Below are positions 26,919 through 37,152 of a stretch of 59,250 nucleotides of DNA, in pieces. This stretch comes from Thermoleophilia bacterium. GTDB lineage: Bacteria > Actinomycetota > Thermoleophilia > Gaiellales > JAICJC01. Every line of letters begins with the position of its first letter. Positions within the stretch are counted from its first letter, which is position 1. A program made the position numbers and the translations under genes. The stretch spans positions 1 to 59,250 of the forward strand of contig JAICJC010000006.1 of NCBI GenBank assembly GCA_025928655.1, in the 5' to 3' direction. The notes under the pieces were generated by a model, which was not told the origin of the DNA, searched no databases, and was given only the letters and a program-made list of their open reading frames with translations.

Positions 26919-28275
26919 GCGCGATCGCCTCCTCCCGTGTCGTGACCGTCCCGGCCGCCTGCTCCTCGGCCAGCCGCGCGACGAGCTCGCCGATCCGCGG
27001 CCCGCGGACGCCCGCGAGCCGGGCGATCTCGTCGCCGCGCAGCAGCGGCTCGCGCTCCTCGGACTCGAGCTCCTGCACGAGGTGGATCATCTCGACCGCC
27101 GCCTGTGCGTGCGCCCGCACGTACGCCTGCCGGGCCCGCACACCGCGCGTGGCGAGGCGGTCGGCGAGCGAGAGCACGATGCTCTCGTAGGCGTGCGGCG
27201 CCGTCGCCTGCAGGTACCCGTAGGCCGTCCGCCGGTCGAACGGCCGCTCGCGCACCATGAAGCCCAGCCGCAGGTGCTCGGCGACCAGCACCCGGCAGAA
27301 GCGGATCAGCGCGTGCGACGCCCGCCACCGCTCGAGGACGCGCGCGGCCGTGTCGGCGCCGAGCCGGTCGTGGCCCATGAAGCCGACCCGGCCCTCGCCC
27401 GAGACCGTGCGTGTGGCCGGCTTCTCGATGTCGTGGAAGAGCGCGGCCAGCCGCAGCCCCGTGCGCCCGGTGAACCCGTTCCCCACCTCGGCCGTAAGCG
27501 CGGCCTCGACCGGCGCGGCCGCGTCGCGCAGGTAGTGCCCGGGGTGGGCGGCGACGTCCGCCGCCGCGTCGAGCACCTTGAGCGTGTGGTCGAACACGTC
27601 GAGGTGGTGGAACGCGCTCTGCCCCACCCCCCGCATCGCGGCCATCTCCGGCAGGACGACGTCGAGCACGCCGAGGCGGTCGAGCAGGCGGATGCCCTCC
27701 TCGGGGTGGTTGGGCTCGAGCAGGCGCCGGACCTCGGTGAGCACGCGCTCGCCGCTGGGGCGGTCGGCCAGATGGGCGTCGCGGCGGGCGAGCCGCTCGG
27801 CCTCGGGGTCGACGGCGAACCCGAGCTCGTGCGCGAGCCGGGCCAGCCGCAACAGCCGCAGCGGATCGTCCGCGAACACCTGGTCGGAGACGGCCCGCAG
27901 CCGCCCCGCCTCGAGGTCGGCGCGCCCGCCGTGCGGGTCGATCACGTCGCCGCCCGCGAGCGGCACCGCCATCGCGTTGATGGTGAAGTCGCGCCGGCCC
28001 AGGTCGTCGGCGACCGGCCCGTGGCTGCGGCTGATGTCGACGGTGCGGCCGTCACGGACGACCCGCCAGGCGCCGTGGCGGTCGGACAGCGGGAACGGCG
28101 CGCCGCCGGCCGCGCGCGCCAGCGAGCGGGCCGCCCGGGCCGGGTCCTCGGCGACGACCAGGTCGACGTCGACCACGTCGCGTCCGAGCATCAGGTCGCG
28201 GACGCTGCCGCCGACGAGCCACGCGTCCGGCACGGGCGCGAGCGCCCGCACGACCTCAAGGCCCGGCAACGACAT
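26905..28275 (-). CDS. CCA tRNA nucleotidyltransferase / poly(A) polymerase family protein with HD domain
   Basis: A 456-residue class II nucleotidyltransferase. The head has GGSVRDLMLGRDVVDVDLVV with the DxD metal-binding pair, then RRDFTINAMAVPL and DPLRLLRLARLAHELGF. The C-terminal half carries an HD domain (LAALFHDIEKPATR) and GHDRLGADTAARVLERWR. This layout fits bacterial CCA-adding or A-adding enzymes that build and repair the tRNA 3' end. Start overlaps the alr gene by 20 nt. I cannot tell CCA-adding from A-adding from sequence alone. Confidence 0.88.
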   Translation of the reverse strand: MSLPGLEVVRALAPVPDAWLVGGSVRDLMLGRDVVDVDLVVAEDPARAARSLARAAGGAPFPLSDRHGAWRVVRDGRTVDISRSHGPVADDLGRRDFTINAMAVPLAGGDVIDPHGGRADLEAGRLRAVSDQVFADDPLRLLRLARLAHELGFAVDPEAERLARRDAHLADRPSGERVLTEVRRLLEPNHPEEGIRLLDRLGVLDVVLPEMAAMRGVGQSAFHHLDVFDHTLKVLDAAADVAAHPGHYLRDAAAPVEAALTAEVGNGFTGRTGLRLAALFHDIEKPATRTVSGEGRVGFMGHDRLGADTAARVLERWRASHALIRFCRVLVAEHLRLGFMVRERPFDRRTAYGYLQATAPHAYESIVLSLADRLATRGVRARQAYVRAHAQAAVEMIHLVQELESEEREPLLRGDEIARLAGVRGPRIGELVARLAEEQAAGTVTTREEAIALVRG

Positions 28276-29355
28276 GCTCCACCCGCCGCGGCCGCGGCGC
28301 CAGCGACGTCACGATCTCGTAGTTGATCGTCCCGGCCAGCCGGGCCCACTCCTCGGCCAGGATCCGCTCGTCGCCGTCCCGGCCGATCAGCGTCACCGTG
28401 TCGCCCTGCTCGACATCGCAATTGGCGCCGATCACGAATGTCAACTGATCCATGCTGACCGTGGCGGCGATCCGCCGCCTCCGGCCGCCGACGAGCACGT
28501 CGGCCCTCCCCGACAGCACCCGGGGCACGCCGTCGGCGTACCCCGCCGGCGCGAGGCCGATCCAGGTCGGCTCCGTCGCCACGAACCGGCGCCCGTAGCC
28601 GGAGCTCTCGCCCGGCCCGAGCAGCCTCACCGCCGCCACGTGCGTCTCCATCCGCAGCGCCGGCGTGAGCCCGTCGGCGTCCGGGTGGGCCTCGAACGGC
28701 GACAGGCCGTACGTCGCGATCCCGCAGCGGACGGCGTCGAAGCGGGCCTCCGGGAACCGTAGGGTCGCGGCGCTGTTGGCCAGGTGGCGCGGGCAGGGCG
28801 GGAAGCTCGCCGCCACCTCGGCGAACCGCTCCACCTGGCCGCAGGTGAAGTCCGCGTCGGTGTCGGCCACGGCCAGGTGGCTCATGAGCCCCGCCGGCCG
28901 CAGCCCGCCGTCGGCGTCGAGCTGCTCGGCGACCCGCAGCGCATCGCCGGCGGACATGCCCCACCGGCCCATCCCCGTATCGACCTTCACGTGCACGCCG
29001 AGCGGCGCGCGGGCGCCGGCCTGGAGGCGCGCGAACCCCTCGACGGAGGAGACGGCCACGTCGACGCCCGCCACCTGCGCCTCCTCGCCCGGCGCGAGCG
29101 GCCCCATCACGAGCACCGGCACGTCCCCGAGCTCCTCGCGCAGGGCGCGGGCCTCCTCCCAGGTGGCGACGCACAGGCGGCGGGCACCGGCCCGCATCGC
29201 CGCCCTCCCCACCGCCGCCGCGCCGTGGCCGTAGCCGTCGGCCTTCACGACCGTCCACACCTCGGCCGGCCCGGCCGCGTGGCGCAGGCGGGCGACGTTG
29301 TCCTCGATCGCCCCCAGGTCGACGGTCACCGTCGCCCGCGCGCGCTGCGTCCCGA

Positions 29356-29359
<4 letters not shown>
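28256..29359 (-). CDS. alr: Alanine racemase
   Basis: A 367-residue fold-type III PLP enzyme making D-alanine for peptidoglycan. Lys39 in WTVVKADGYGHGA binds PLP; the second catalytic Tyr lies in GESSGYGRRF near residue 250. Other blocks: VHVKVDTGMGRWGM, HLANSAATLR, VRCGIATYGLSP, IGLAPAGYADGVPR and VSMDQLTFVIG. GTG 29359 overlaps the nnr stop as GTGA, so the genes are coupled. Confidence 0.95.
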
Positions 29360-30812
<1,453 letters not shown>

Positions 30813-30816
<4 letters not shown>

Positions 30817-31172
30817 GCGTCGTCGACGACGGCCACCGCCGCCGCCATCCCCTTCGAGTGGGTCATGCTGAGGTCGATCGCCCCCGCCTTCACCCGCTCC
30901 GCCCACGCCAGGGTGCGCCCGGAGAGGCTCACGCCCGGCTTGGGCCGGCCGGCGATCTCGATCTCCCGCCACGTGAACGGGACCCCGAACCCGAGCGCCT
31001 TTCCGACCGCCTCCTTGCCGGCGAAGCGAGCGGCGAAGTGCTGCGCCGGGTTGGCCCGGGAGAGGCAGTACTCACGCTCGATCGGGGTGAAGACCCGCTC
31101 GACGAAACGGGGATGCCGCTCGAGCGCGCGGGCCACCCGCGAGATCTCGATCAGGTCGATCCCAACCCGCAT
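30813..31172 (-). CDS. acpS: Holo-[acyl-carrier-protein] synthase
   Basis: A 119-residue 4'-phosphopantetheinyl transferase that activates ACP with CoA. Signatures: VGIDLIEISRVARALERHP (Mg-binding Asp5), RVFTPIEREYC, FAARFAGKEAVGKALGFG and the C-terminal LSMTHSKGMAAAVAVV. First gene of a five-gene chain with nnr, alr, the CCA-type enzyme and a methyltransferase, all overlapping by 4-20 nt. ATG 31172 has a TAGTAT box exactly 6 nt upstream. Confidence 0.95.
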
Positions 31173-31178
31173 CGGGCC

Positions 31179-31188
31179 ATACTATGCT
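31179..31188. promoter_or_regulatory. Overlapping opposed -10 boxes in a 22-bp intergenic region
   Basis: Minus strand: TAGTAT (31184-31179), 6 nt from the acpS ATG at 31172. Plus strand: TATGCT (31183-31188), 6 nt from the ATG at 31195. The boxes share two base pairs, so each promoter's -35 region must lie inside the other gene and the two polymerases cannot bind at once. Confidence 0.6.
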
Positions 31189-31194
31189 AGGGCC

Positions 31195-32016
31195 ATGCCA
31201 AGGGCGATCCCGCTGACGGGCACGGCGACGTGGTGGCCCAGCACCCTCTACCAGACGACGACGCTCGAGCTGCGCCGGGCCGGCGAGCGGCTCCTGGTCG
31301 ACCCCGGCATCTCGCCGTGGGAGATCGAGGAGGTCGTGTCCGCGTCGACGATGCCGGTCACTCAGGTGCTCGTCACGCACGCCGACTGGGACCACGTCAT
31401 GGCGCTCGGGGCCCTGCCCGGCGCGCAGGTGACGGCCGGCCGGGCGTCCGCGGAGCGCATCCGCTCGGGCGCCGCCCGGCAGGAGATCGAGCGCGAGACG
31501 GCCGAGTTCTTGATCCCCCACCGCTCGATCGAGCGCCTGCACGTGGAGCAGGTGGTCGACCCGCCCGCGGAGGTGCGCATGGGCCCGTGGCTGGGCGTGT
31601 GCCGCTCCGGCCCGGGACACACCGATGACGGCCTGATCGTCTCGCTCCCCGACGAGCATCTGCTGGTCGTCGGCGACTACCTCTCGGCGCTCGAGATCCC
31701 GGGCGTCTACGACTCGGTGTCGGCGTACCGGGACACGCTTGAGGCGCTCGTCGGCGTGATCGAGCGCGAGCGCCCGCAGTACGTCGTCGTCGGCCACGGC
31801 AAGCCCCAGACGAGCGAGGACGCGCTCCGGATCGCGGACGAGGATCTGGCCTACCTGGAGGCCGTGCTGGCCCATGCGAAGGCGGGCTGCTCACCGGAAG
31901 ACGTGGACCGGGTCGCCGTCCCGGAACGGGGCGCCGGCTCGGCCGACCGCACCATGCACGCGGCCAACGTCGCCAAGGCCTGCGAGGCGGCCGCCGCCGT
32001 CGGCGCGCAGGGTTGA
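31195..32016 (+). CDS. MBL-fold metallo-hydrolase
   Basis: A 273-residue metallo-beta-lactamase-fold protein. Zinc-binding motif VTHADWDHVMAL (HxDxDH variant, as first His-x-Asp), then SGPGHTDDGLIVSLP with the second His, VVGDYLSALEIPGVY with the bridging Asp, and VVVGHGKP with the last His. No signal peptide. Substrate unknown: members include glyoxalase II-like, lactonase and RNA enzymes. ATG 31195 is fixed by the TATGCT box. Confidence 0.85.
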   Translation: MPRAIPLTGTATWWPSTLYQTTTLELRRAGERLLVDPGISPWEIEEVVSASTMPVTQVLVTHADWDHVMALGALPGAQVTAGRASAERIRSGAARQEIERETAEFLIPHRSIERLHVEQVVDPPAEVRMGPWLGVCRSGPGHTDDGLIVSLPDEHLLVVGDYLSALEIPGVYDSVSAYRDTLEALVGVIERERPQYVVVGHGKPQTSEDALRIADEDLAYLEAVLAHAKAGCSPEDVDRVAVPERGAGSADRTMHAANVAKACEAAAAVGAQG

Positions 32017-32046
32017 GCGTGCGGCGGAGGTGCCGATAACCAGGGT

Positions 32047-32355
32047 ATGGCCCGAACGCTCCGCACGCTCCTGGATGTCCGTCGCCACCCGCTGGGACCG
32101 CGGGTGTACGTGGCCGGCCTGCGCGTGCACGAGTGCTGGGCGGGGCTGGCCGCGACGCTCGTCGTCGCCGCCGGCCGGGCGACCGACCGCTCGGGCCCCG
32201 CGGCGCTCGACGGCGCCATCCTGCTCGTCGCCGCCTGGATGATGCTGAAGGACTGGCCCGACTTCTTCCCCTCCCGCCGCGACACCTACAGCTGGCGGGT
32301 CGGGTTCCACCGGCGCGACGTCGAGGTCGTCCCGGTGCGCCGCGACGAGCGCTAG
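32047..32355 (+). CDS. Small conserved-looking membrane protein of 102 residues
   Basis: Reads MARTLRTLLDVRRHPLG, then one or two hydrophobic segments (ECWAGLAATLVVAAG, LDGAILLVAAWMMLKDW) and a C-terminal basic tail rich in Arg and Asp. Normal codon use. No family recognised. It starts 30 nt after the hydrolase gene in the same direction, and a perfect hairpin terminator follows, so it is probably the last gene of that transcript. Confidence 0.7.
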   Translation: MARTLRTLLDVRRHPLGPRVYVAGLRVHECWAGLAATLVVAAGRATDRSGPAALDGAILLVAAWMMLKDWPDFFPSRRDTYSWRVGFHRRDVEVVPVRRDER

Positions 32356-32365
32356 CAACCGCGCG

Positions 32366-32390
32366 ATTGGCATCCCCGGCGGATGCCAAT
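32366..32390. terminator. Bidirectional hairpin terminator between convergent genes
   Basis: ATTGGCATCC (32366-32375) pairs perfectly with GGATGCCAAT (32381-32390), loop CCGGC. It fills the 44-bp gap between the genes ending at 32355 and 32400. Confidence 0.7.
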
Positions 32391-32399
32391 TGACGTGGG

Positions 32400-32969
32400 T
32401 TACGGCGCCTCGGCGAGCAACCCGTCGAGGTCGAGCTCGCCGTCCGCGTATGCGGCGTGCCCGTCCGCGTCGCGCGGCCACTGGTCCGGCGGCCGGTCGC
32501 ACATGAGCTCGAGGTCGTTCCCGTCCGGATCGCTCAGGTAGATGGCCTCGTGCGTGCCGTGGTCGGTCGCCTGCCGGATGGGCCAGTCGATCTCGCGCAG
32601 GCGCCGGAGCGCGTCGGCCAGCGCGGCCCGGGTGGGATAGCGGATCGCGACGTGGTGCAGCCCGGCCACGCCGTCGGGCTGCGGCCCGCCGCCGGCCGAC
32701 TTCCACGTGTTGAAGCCGAGGTGGTGGTGGTAGCCGCCGGCGGAGACGAAGAGCAGGTCGCCCGTCGTGCCCCAGCCGGGAACGCCGCGCGCCTCCGCCG
32801 TGACGTCGAAGCCGAGGACGTCGACGTAGAAGTGGCGGATGCGGTCGATGTCGGCCGTCCGCAGGTGGACGTGGCCGATGGTGACGCCCGGATCGATCGG
32901 CCGCGGGCTCCGGGCGGCGGCGACGATGCTTCCCTGCGGGCCTGCGGGGGTGTTCGGCTGTGAGGTCAT
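32400..32969 (-). CDS. VOC family glyoxalase/extradiol dioxygenase-like protein
   Basis: A 189-residue protein with two beta-alpha-beta-beta-beta halves: VTIGHVHLRTADIDRIRHF(Y) ... VLGFDVTAEARGVPGWG, GGYHHHLGFNTWKSAGG, AGLHHVAIRYPTRAALADAL and AIYLSDPDGNDLELMCDRP. His and Glu metal ligands of the catechol 2,3-dioxygenase-like group are present (HVHL, HHVAI, LEL). Probably a metal-dependent ring-cleaving or glyoxalase-type enzyme. Divergent from the MarR regulator; ATG 32969 has a TAGGAT box 7 nt upstream. Confidence 0.88.
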   Translation of the reverse strand: MTSQPNTPAGPQGSIVAAARSPRPIDPGVTIGHVHLRTADIDRIRHFYVDVLGFDVTAEARGVPGWGTTGDLLFVSAGGYHHHLGFNTWKSAGGGPQPDGVAGLHHVAIRYPTRAALADALRRLREIDWPIRQATDHGTHEAIYLSDPDGNDLELMCDRPPDQWPRDADGHAAYADGELDLDGLLAEAP

Positions 32970-32976
32970 GCCGCAG

Positions 32977-32982
32977 ATCCTA
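32977..32982 (-). promoter_or_regulatory. -10 box TAGGAT for the VOC gene
   Basis: TAGGAT lies 7 nt upstream of ATG 32969, the leaderless spacing; no Shine-Dalgarno. Confidence 0.5.
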
Positions 32983-33001
32983 GGCTCTCGTGTGATGCGC
33001 G

Positions 33002-33025
33002 CGATATATCTGTCATCGATATAGT
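33002..33025 (+). promoter_or_regulatory. Probable MarR operator and promoter
   Basis: TATATC (33005-33010) and GATATA (33018-33023) form an inverted repeat; CGATATA also occurs as a direct repeat (33002-33008, 33017-33023). TATAGT at 33020-33025 is a good -10 box, 9 nt before ATG 33035. The AT-rich palindrome in a very GC-rich genome, right before a MarR gene, suggests autoregulation. Confidence 0.55.
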
Positions 33026-33034
33026 TATCGGACG

Positions 33035-33490
33035 ATGCCGCGCAGCACCGCCACCGTCGAGGACGCCGCCTCCGGCCTCCTGGCCGTCGTCGGGCCGATG
33101 CAGCGGGTGCTGCGCAGGCGCGCGCGCGAGGACTGGCCGCTCGAGCCGCTTGCGACCGCCCAGGTCGACCTGCTGCGGGCGGTGCGGCTGCGCTCCGGGA
33201 TCACCGTCGGCGAGGCGGCCGCCGAGCTGCACATCGCCCCCAACACGGCCAGCACGCTGGCACACCAGCTCGTCGCCGCCGGGCTGCTCACCCGCGAGCG
33301 CCACCCGGACGACCGCCGCGCCGTGCGGCTCGTGCTGACGCCGGCCGCGGAGCGGCGGATGGCGGCCTGGCACGACCGCCGCCAGCAGGTGCTGGACGGG
33401 GCCCTGCACCGCCTCTCCCCCGCCGACCGGGCGGCCGTCGCCGCCGCCGTCGGGCCGCTGCGGCAGCTGCTCGAGGCGCTCGAGCGATGA
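33035..33490 (+). CDS. MarR family transcriptional regulator
   Basis: A 151-residue winged-helix protein: the recognition region reads ITVGEAAAELHIAPNTAST with the wing RERHPDDRRAVRLVLTPAAE, the classic MarR DxRxxxxxLT pattern. Stop overlaps the ABC ATPase start as ATGA (33487-33490), so regulator and exporter are one operon. Likely a ligand-responsive repressor of the exporter and perhaps of the divergent VOC gene. Confidence 0.93.
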   Translation: MPRSTATVEDAASGLLAVVGPMQRVLRRRAREDWPLEPLATAQVDLLRAVRLRSGITVGEAAAELHIAPNTASTLAHQLVAAGLLTRERHPDDRRAVRLVLTPAAERRMAAWHDRRQQVLDGALHRLSPADRAAVAAAVGPLRQLLEALER

Positions 33491-34290
33491 GCGTCCCGGC
33501 CGCCGTCTCGATCCGCGACCTGCGCGTCCTCTTCGGCGACACCATCGCCGTCGAGGGCGTCGACCTCGAGGTCGCCCCGGGCGAGGTGTTCGGCCTCCTG
33601 GGGCCCAACGGCGCCGGCAAGACGACCACGATCCGCGTGCTGACCACCCTGCTCCCGGCCACCTCCGGATCGGCCGGCGTGTTCGGCGTCGACGTGGCCC
33701 GCCACCCCATGGACGTGCGCCGCCTGCTCGGGTTCGTGCCGCAGCAGCTCTCCGCCGACGCCGCCCTGACCGGGCGCGAGAACGTGTCCCTCTTCGCCCG
33801 CCTCTTCGACGTGCCCCGGCGCACGCGGCCGGCGGTCGTCGGCGAGATGCTCGAGACGATGGGCCTGGGCGAATCGGCCGACCGGCTCGTCTCCACCTAC
33901 TCGGGCGGGATGATCCGCCGGCTCGAGCTGGCACAGGCGCTGGTGAACCGGCCCCGGCTGCTCGTCCTCGACGAGCCCACCATCGGCCTCGACCCGATCG
34001 CCCGCTCGAGCGTGTGGGAGCGGATCGAGCGGCTGCGCGAGGAGACCGGGATGACCGTCCTGCTCACCACCCACTACCTGGACGAGGCCGACGCCCTGTG
34101 CGACCGCGTCGCGCTCATGCACCGGGCGCGGCTGCGTGCGCTCGGCACGCCGGACGGCCTGAAGGCGGACCTGGGCCCGGACGCGACCCTCGAGGACGTC
34201 TTCCGCCACCACACGGGCGACACGCTGGAGGCGGGAGGTGACATGCGAAACGTCCGCCAGACGCGGCGCACCGCGAGCCGCCTTGGCTAG
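33487..34290 (+). CDS. ABC transporter ATP-binding protein, DrrA-like
   Basis: A 267-residue ATPase: Walker A GPNGAGKTT (39-47), Q-loop FVPQQLSADAALTGREN, signature YSGGMIRRLELAQAL, Walker B LLVLDEPTIGLDP and switch TTHYLDEADALCDR. The long C-terminal part (GTPDGLKADLGPDATLEDVF) is typical of daunorubicin-type exporters. It couples with the permease that follows. Probable drug efflux ATPase. Confidence 0.93.
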   Translation: MSVPAAVSIRDLRVLFGDTIAVEGVDLEVAPGEVFGLLGPNGAGKTTTIRVLTTLLPATSGSAGVFGVDVARHPMDVRRLLGFVPQQLSADAALTGRENVSLFARLFDVPRRTRPAVVGEMLETMGLGESADRLVSTYSGGMIRRLELAQALVNRPRLLVLDEPTIGLDPIARSSVWERIERLREETGMTVLLTTHYLDEADALCDRVALMHRARLRALGTPDGLKADLGPDATLEDVFRHHTGDTLEAGGDMRNVRQTRRTASRLG

Positions 34291-35083
34291 CTCCGCCACC
34301 GCCGCGCGCCGGCCCGTGGCCGCGTGGCGGCAGTCGGGAAGCCGGGTGGTCGCGCTCTGCCTCGTCGAGCTGCAGAAGCTCCGTCACGACCGCAAGGAGC
34401 TCTACACCCGCGCGATCCAGCCGGCGCTCTGGCTGCTCATCTTCGGCGAGACGTTCTCGCGCCTGCACGCCATCCCCACGTCCGTGCCGTACCTGGACTA
34501 CCTGGCGCCGGGCATCCTGGCCCAGTCGGTGCTCTTCATCTCGATCTTCTACGGCATCCAGATCATCTGGGAGCGCGACGCGGGCGTGCTCGCCAAGCTG
34601 ATGGCGACGCCGACACCGCGCTTTGCGCTCGTCACCGGCAAGGCGTTCGCGGCCGGCGTGCGCGCCCTCGTCCAGGGGGTCGTCGTGCTCATCCTGGCCG
34701 CCGTGCTGGGCGTCGCGCTGACCGCCAACCCGCTGCGCCTCCTGGCCGTGGCCGTGGTGGTCATCCTCTCGGCCGCATTCTTCTCGACCCTCTCGATCGT
34801 GCTCGCCGGGATCGTGCTCTCCCGCGAGCGGCTGATGGGCATCGGGCAGGCGATCACGATGCCGCTCTTCTTCGCGTCGAACGCGCTCTACCCGGTCGCG
34901 CTGATGCCGGGCTGGGTGCGCGCGATCAGCAAGGTGAACCCACTGAGCTACGAGGTCGACGCCCTGCGCGGGCTGCTGCTCGACCGCCCGGCGGCGATCG
35001 GCACCGACCTGGCCGTGCTCGTCGTCGCCGCCGGGGTCGGGATCACCGTCGCGGCGTCCCTGCTCCCGCGCCTGACCAGATGA
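34238..35083 (+). CDS. ABC-2 type permease, DrrB-like
   Basis: An integral membrane protein with six helices and the ABC-2 pattern (VPYLDYLAPGILAQSVLF, IIWERDAGVLAKLMATP, ISKVNPLSYEVDALRGLLL). Up to 281 residues if GTG 34238 is used, which overlaps the ATPase gene by 53 nt. TTG 34283 (overlap 8 nt) would start just before ASSATAARRPV and is an equally plausible start; neither has a clear Shine-Dalgarno. Forms a heteromeric exporter with the ATPase. Confidence 0.85.
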   Translation: MTCETSARRGAPRAALASSATAARRPVAAWRQSGSRVVALCLVELQKLRHDRKELYTRAIQPALWLLIFGETFSRLHAIPTSVPYLDYLAPGILAQSVLFISIFYGIQIIWERDAGVLAKLMATPTPRFALVTGKAFAAGVRALVQGVVVLILAAVLGVALTANPLRLLAVAVVVILSAAFFSTLSIVLAGIVLSRERLMGIGQAITMPLFFASNALYPVALMPGWVRAISKVNPLSYEVDALRGLLLDRPAAIGTDLAVLVVAAGVGITVAASLLPRLTR

Positions 35084-35102
35084 CTGACTCGGTCTCGAGC
35101 GA

Positions 35103-35134
35103 CGGGGCGCCCCGGCCGGAACCGGGGCGCCCCG
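35103..35134. terminator. Bidirectional 13-bp hairpin between convergent genes
   Basis: CGGGGCGCCCCGG (35103-35115) and CCGGGGCGCCCCG (35122-35134) pair perfectly. It separates the exporter operon from the S53 peptidase gene. Confidence 0.75.
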
Positions 35135-35146
35135 ATGCGCTTCAGC

Positions 35147-37042
35147 TCAGGAGCCGAAGGCCCGCAGGAAGACGGCGTTCGGCGTCCCGACCCCCGTCAC
35201 GTCATCCCAGCCGGGCCCCGTGGTGAGGCTCGTGTCCTGGTCGAACGTGCGGATGCTGTAGACGATGCCGTCCGCCTTGTTCAGACCGTTCACGAAGTCC
35301 GGGCGGACGTTCCCCCCGTGCCTCGTCCCGACGTCCCTGAACGCGCCGGCGTGCACCCTCGCCAGGTGGTAGATGGCGGGGTTCAGGAAGCCGAGGCGGC
35401 TCCTGGCGTGCTGCACCGCGTCGGCGACCATGCCGGCCATCAGCGGCGACGAGAGGCTCGTCCCGCCGATGCGGTACTCGTCGTAGAACGTGCCCTTCGG
35501 GAAGATCTGCGTCTCCCCGACCAGCATGCCCGTCGTCACGTCGGCGTCCAGCGACAGGTCCGGGTACGCCCGGCCCGAGCCGCCGTGCACGACGCCGTGC
35601 TGGTAGGCCGGCCGCGGGAACAGCGGCGAGAAGCCGCCGCCCGAGCCGTACAGGAACGGATTGGGATCGAGCACCCACGACCTGCCGCTGGCGGCCAGGT
35701 CGTACTTCATGGTGCCCCAGCCGGTCTGCCACAGCAGATGGTTGTTCCGGCCGATCGCCGTCGCGGTCCCGCCGACGGCCGTCACGAACGGGTCGGACGC
35801 CGGGTAGTCGGTGTCCTTGAACCCCTCGATCGGCTGCCAGTCGCCGTTGTCGCCGGACGAGAACAGGAACGTGATGCCCTGCAGCTCGCCCTGGAGCACG
35901 ACCTGCTCCTCGGCGGCGATGTCGCCCGCGGTCTCCGCGGAGGCCGGGCCCCCATAGGAGTTGGAGACGACCGAGACCGCGTTCTGGTCGTCGACGCGCG
36001 CGAGCGCGTCCTCGAGGTCCTGGTTCAGGCAGCTCTTGGCGCCGTAGTAGATCACGTGCGCGTTCCGGGCCATCCCGTGGGCCGCCTCGACGTCGAGGGT
36101 CTCCTCGCCCGCCCAGTCGGACGGCGTCTGGCACTCGTTCGGATGCAGCGCGAACGAACTCGGCAGCGACTGCGAGAACTGCCCCTTGCGGAAGGGCCTG
36201 TCGCCGTGCCGATGCGCGTAGATGTTCGCGTCCTTCAGGATCGTCCCCGCCGCGAAGGCGTCGACGATGCCGATCCCGACGCCCTTGCCCGTGAGGCCCG
36301 TGGCGGTGACGCCGTAGGCCCCGCGGAACTGGCGCGGGACGTAGCCGCAGATCGCGTACGGGCGGTGCTTGCCGTGGAACTTCGGCAGCGACCTGGCGAT
36401 GATCGTCCCGTAGCTCTGCGAGCACGGCCGGGCGTTGCGGAAGCCCGCCGGCGGCGGGCCGATCCGGGTCCGCGCCGCCGTGGGCGTCGAGAGCCCGGTC
36501 ACGCCGAGCACGGAGCCCGCCACGGCGGCCGGGACGCGCGCGTCACCGGCGGGCCCGCGGACGAGCCGGCCGGCATGCCGGTAGACGTTCAGCTTGCGGC
36601 CGAACGCCCGCTCGGCGGCGGCGACGCTACCGCTCGCGCTGACGTACCGGTGAGAGGCCTCGACTGCCGAGATGCGGAGGCCCGCGGAGCGCAGCCAGGC
36701 GCTCACGGACGTGACCGATGCCCGGGTCGGCTCGTACCTCGCGCGGTACTGGGCCGGCGTCAGGAAGTGGTGATACGCCGCGCTCCCGGGCGTGGCAACC
36801 GCGGCCACGGCGCGCTGCAGCGCCGCCAGGCCGCCCCGAGGAGCCAGGTACACCCGCACGCTGACACGGCCGGAGGCCTTCGCCGGCCGGACGGCGGCGT
36901 GCGCCGTCCACGCGGGAGCGCTCCCCCGCAACGCGACAGCATGCTCGCTCGCACCGGTCGCGGTCGCGGCACCGCCCGCCGCAACGACCGCCGCGAGACC
37001 GCACGAGGCCATGGCCCCGCGCACCAACAATCGTCTACCCAC
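35147..37042 (-). CDS. Secreted S53 (sedolisin/kumamolisin) peptidase with activation domain
   Basis: A 631-residue exported peptidase. Signal peptide ~1-30; pro-kumamolisin activation domain ~45-185 (PGSAAYHHFLTPAQYRARY); catalytic domain ~230-631. The E-x-x-x-D pair is Glu313/Asp317 (GEETLDVEAAHG) and the nucleophile is Ser529 in GGTSLSSPLMAG; an oxyanion Asp is likely in FSSGDNGDW. The ending GPGWDDVTGVGTPN matches the family calcium site. S53 enzymes act at acid pH. Start GTG 37042. The closest TANNNT is TAGTAT at 37114-37119, some 70 nt upstream. Confidence 0.93.
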   Translation of the reverse strand: MGRRLLVRGAMASCGLAAVVAAGGAATATGASEHAVALRGSAPAWTAHAAVRPAKASGRVSVRVYLAPRGGLAALQRAVAAVATPGSAAYHHFLTPAQYRARYEPTRASVTSVSAWLRSAGLRISAVEASHRYVSASGSVAAAERAFGRKLNVYRHAGRLVRGPAGDARVPAAVAGSVLGVTGLSTPTAARTRIGPPPAGFRNARPCSQSYGTIIARSLPKFHGKHRPYAICGYVPRQFRGAYGVTATGLTGKGVGIGIVDAFAAGTILKDANIYAHRHGDRPFRKGQFSQSLPSSFALHPNECQTPSDWAGEETLDVEAAHGMARNAHVIYYGAKSCLNQDLEDALARVDDQNAVSVVSNSYGGPASAETAGDIAAEEQVVLQGELQGITFLFSSGDNGDWQPIEGFKDTDYPASDPFVTAVGGTATAIGRNNHLLWQTGWGTMKYDLAASGRSWVLDPNPFLYGSGGGFSPLFPRPAYQHGVVHGGSGRAYPDLSLDADVTTGMLVGETQIFPKGTFYDEYRIGGTSLSSPLMAGMVADAVQHARSRLGFLNPAIYHLARVHAGAFRDVGTRHGGNVRPDFVNGLNKADGIVYSIRTFDQDTSLTTGPGWDDVTGVGTPNAVFLRAFGS

Positions 37043-37152
37043 ACGATCACCAACCTCGGGGACGTGGACCCCCTTGGCCTGCGCGGACCGTCCCCTCCAC
37101 CCGCGGGCGCCTCATACTAGCCGCGTTTCGGGGTCTGGAGCCAGTAAAGCTG

